Positions 63,992 to 64,000 of a stretch of 64,000 bases of DNA are shown here, in pieces. Each line of letters begins with the position of its first letter. Within the stretch, counting starts at the first letter, position 1. The notes beneath the pieces were generated by a model. The model was not told the origin of the DNA, did not search any database, and saw only the letters and a list, made by a program, of their open reading frames with translations. A program made the position numbers and the translations under genes. The stretch is from Paenibacillus pabuli (GTDB taxonomy: Bacteria; Bacillota; Bacilli; Paenibacillales; Paenibacillaceae): NCBI RefSeq assembly GCF_023101145.1, contig NZ_CP073714.1, forward strand, positions 7,537,166-7,601,165, read 5' to 3'.

Positions 63992-64000
63992 TGACAGTCT

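Larger units (their letters stand above)
63239..64000. other. Origin-side gap before dnaA
   Basis: No gene. It holds the gntK terminator, the main DnaA-box cluster and, at the edge, the likely dnaA ribosome site. Confidence 0.7.

Noticed and set aside
1..64000. CRISPR arrays, insertion sequences, prophage genes
   Set aside because: I saw no regular direct repeats with spacers, no transposase or integrase, and no phage structural genes.

Overview
The window looks like part of the chromosome of a low- to mid-GC, spore-forming Gram-positive bacterium, most probably Paenibacillus or a close relative. The gene order is the origin-proximal order of the Bacillales: rpmH-rnpA-yidC-jag-mnmE-mnmG-rsmG-noc-parA-parB, then rpsF-ssb-rpsR, and further out gdpP-rplI-dnaB-purA and walR-walK-yycH-yycI-yycJ-htrA. 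The sporulation gene yyaC, AGGAGG-type ribosome sites and frequent TTG/GTG starts agree. Almost everything is on the minus strand, transcribed away from an origin at the right edge. The last bases look like a Shine-Dalgarno sequence for a dnaA gene starting just outside the window.

Layout: 0.2-12.2 kb holds a lipoprotein, the WalRK cell-wall stress operon, an M23 peptidase with a WalR-type box, and a conserved unknown. 12.4-21 kb holds purA, dnaB, rplI, the c-di-AMP phosphodiesterase gdpP, yybS, a MazG-like protein, a CBS protein and an LCP protein. 21.4-28.7 kb is accessory: a DHA2 efflux pump behind a repressor-type operator, an SLH-S9 peptidase fusion, a DD-carboxypeptidase-like protein lacking its serine, and an ArsR/MFS pair. 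29.0-34.65 kb is an AT-rich island coding for what looks like a ribosomally made, radical-SAM-modified peptide (RiPP). 34.9-40.6 kb is an oligopeptide ABC importer operon. 41.3-57.6 kb is conserved core, including two parS sites. 58-64 kb is the origin region, with a gluconate operon (gntR-gntP-gntK) between rpmH and dnaA and DnaA boxes on both sides.

The best candidate for an undescribed system is the RiPP cluster. It has a 55-codon gene with an excellent ribosome site (34476-34643, minus) for a peptide with an acidic leader-like half and a three-cysteine C-terminal half. This is followed by two different radical SAM/SPASM enzymes, an M55 D-aminopeptidase-like protein with all metal ligands kept, and an ABC exporter without a peptidase domain. 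A long inverted repeat separates the precursor gene from the enzyme genes.

Other points: a 63-base palindromic repeat occurs twice in intergenic gaps of the wal operon; one parS forms the stem of a transcription terminator; and a small cysteine-containing gene near 43.8 kb seems broken by a frameshift and a stop.
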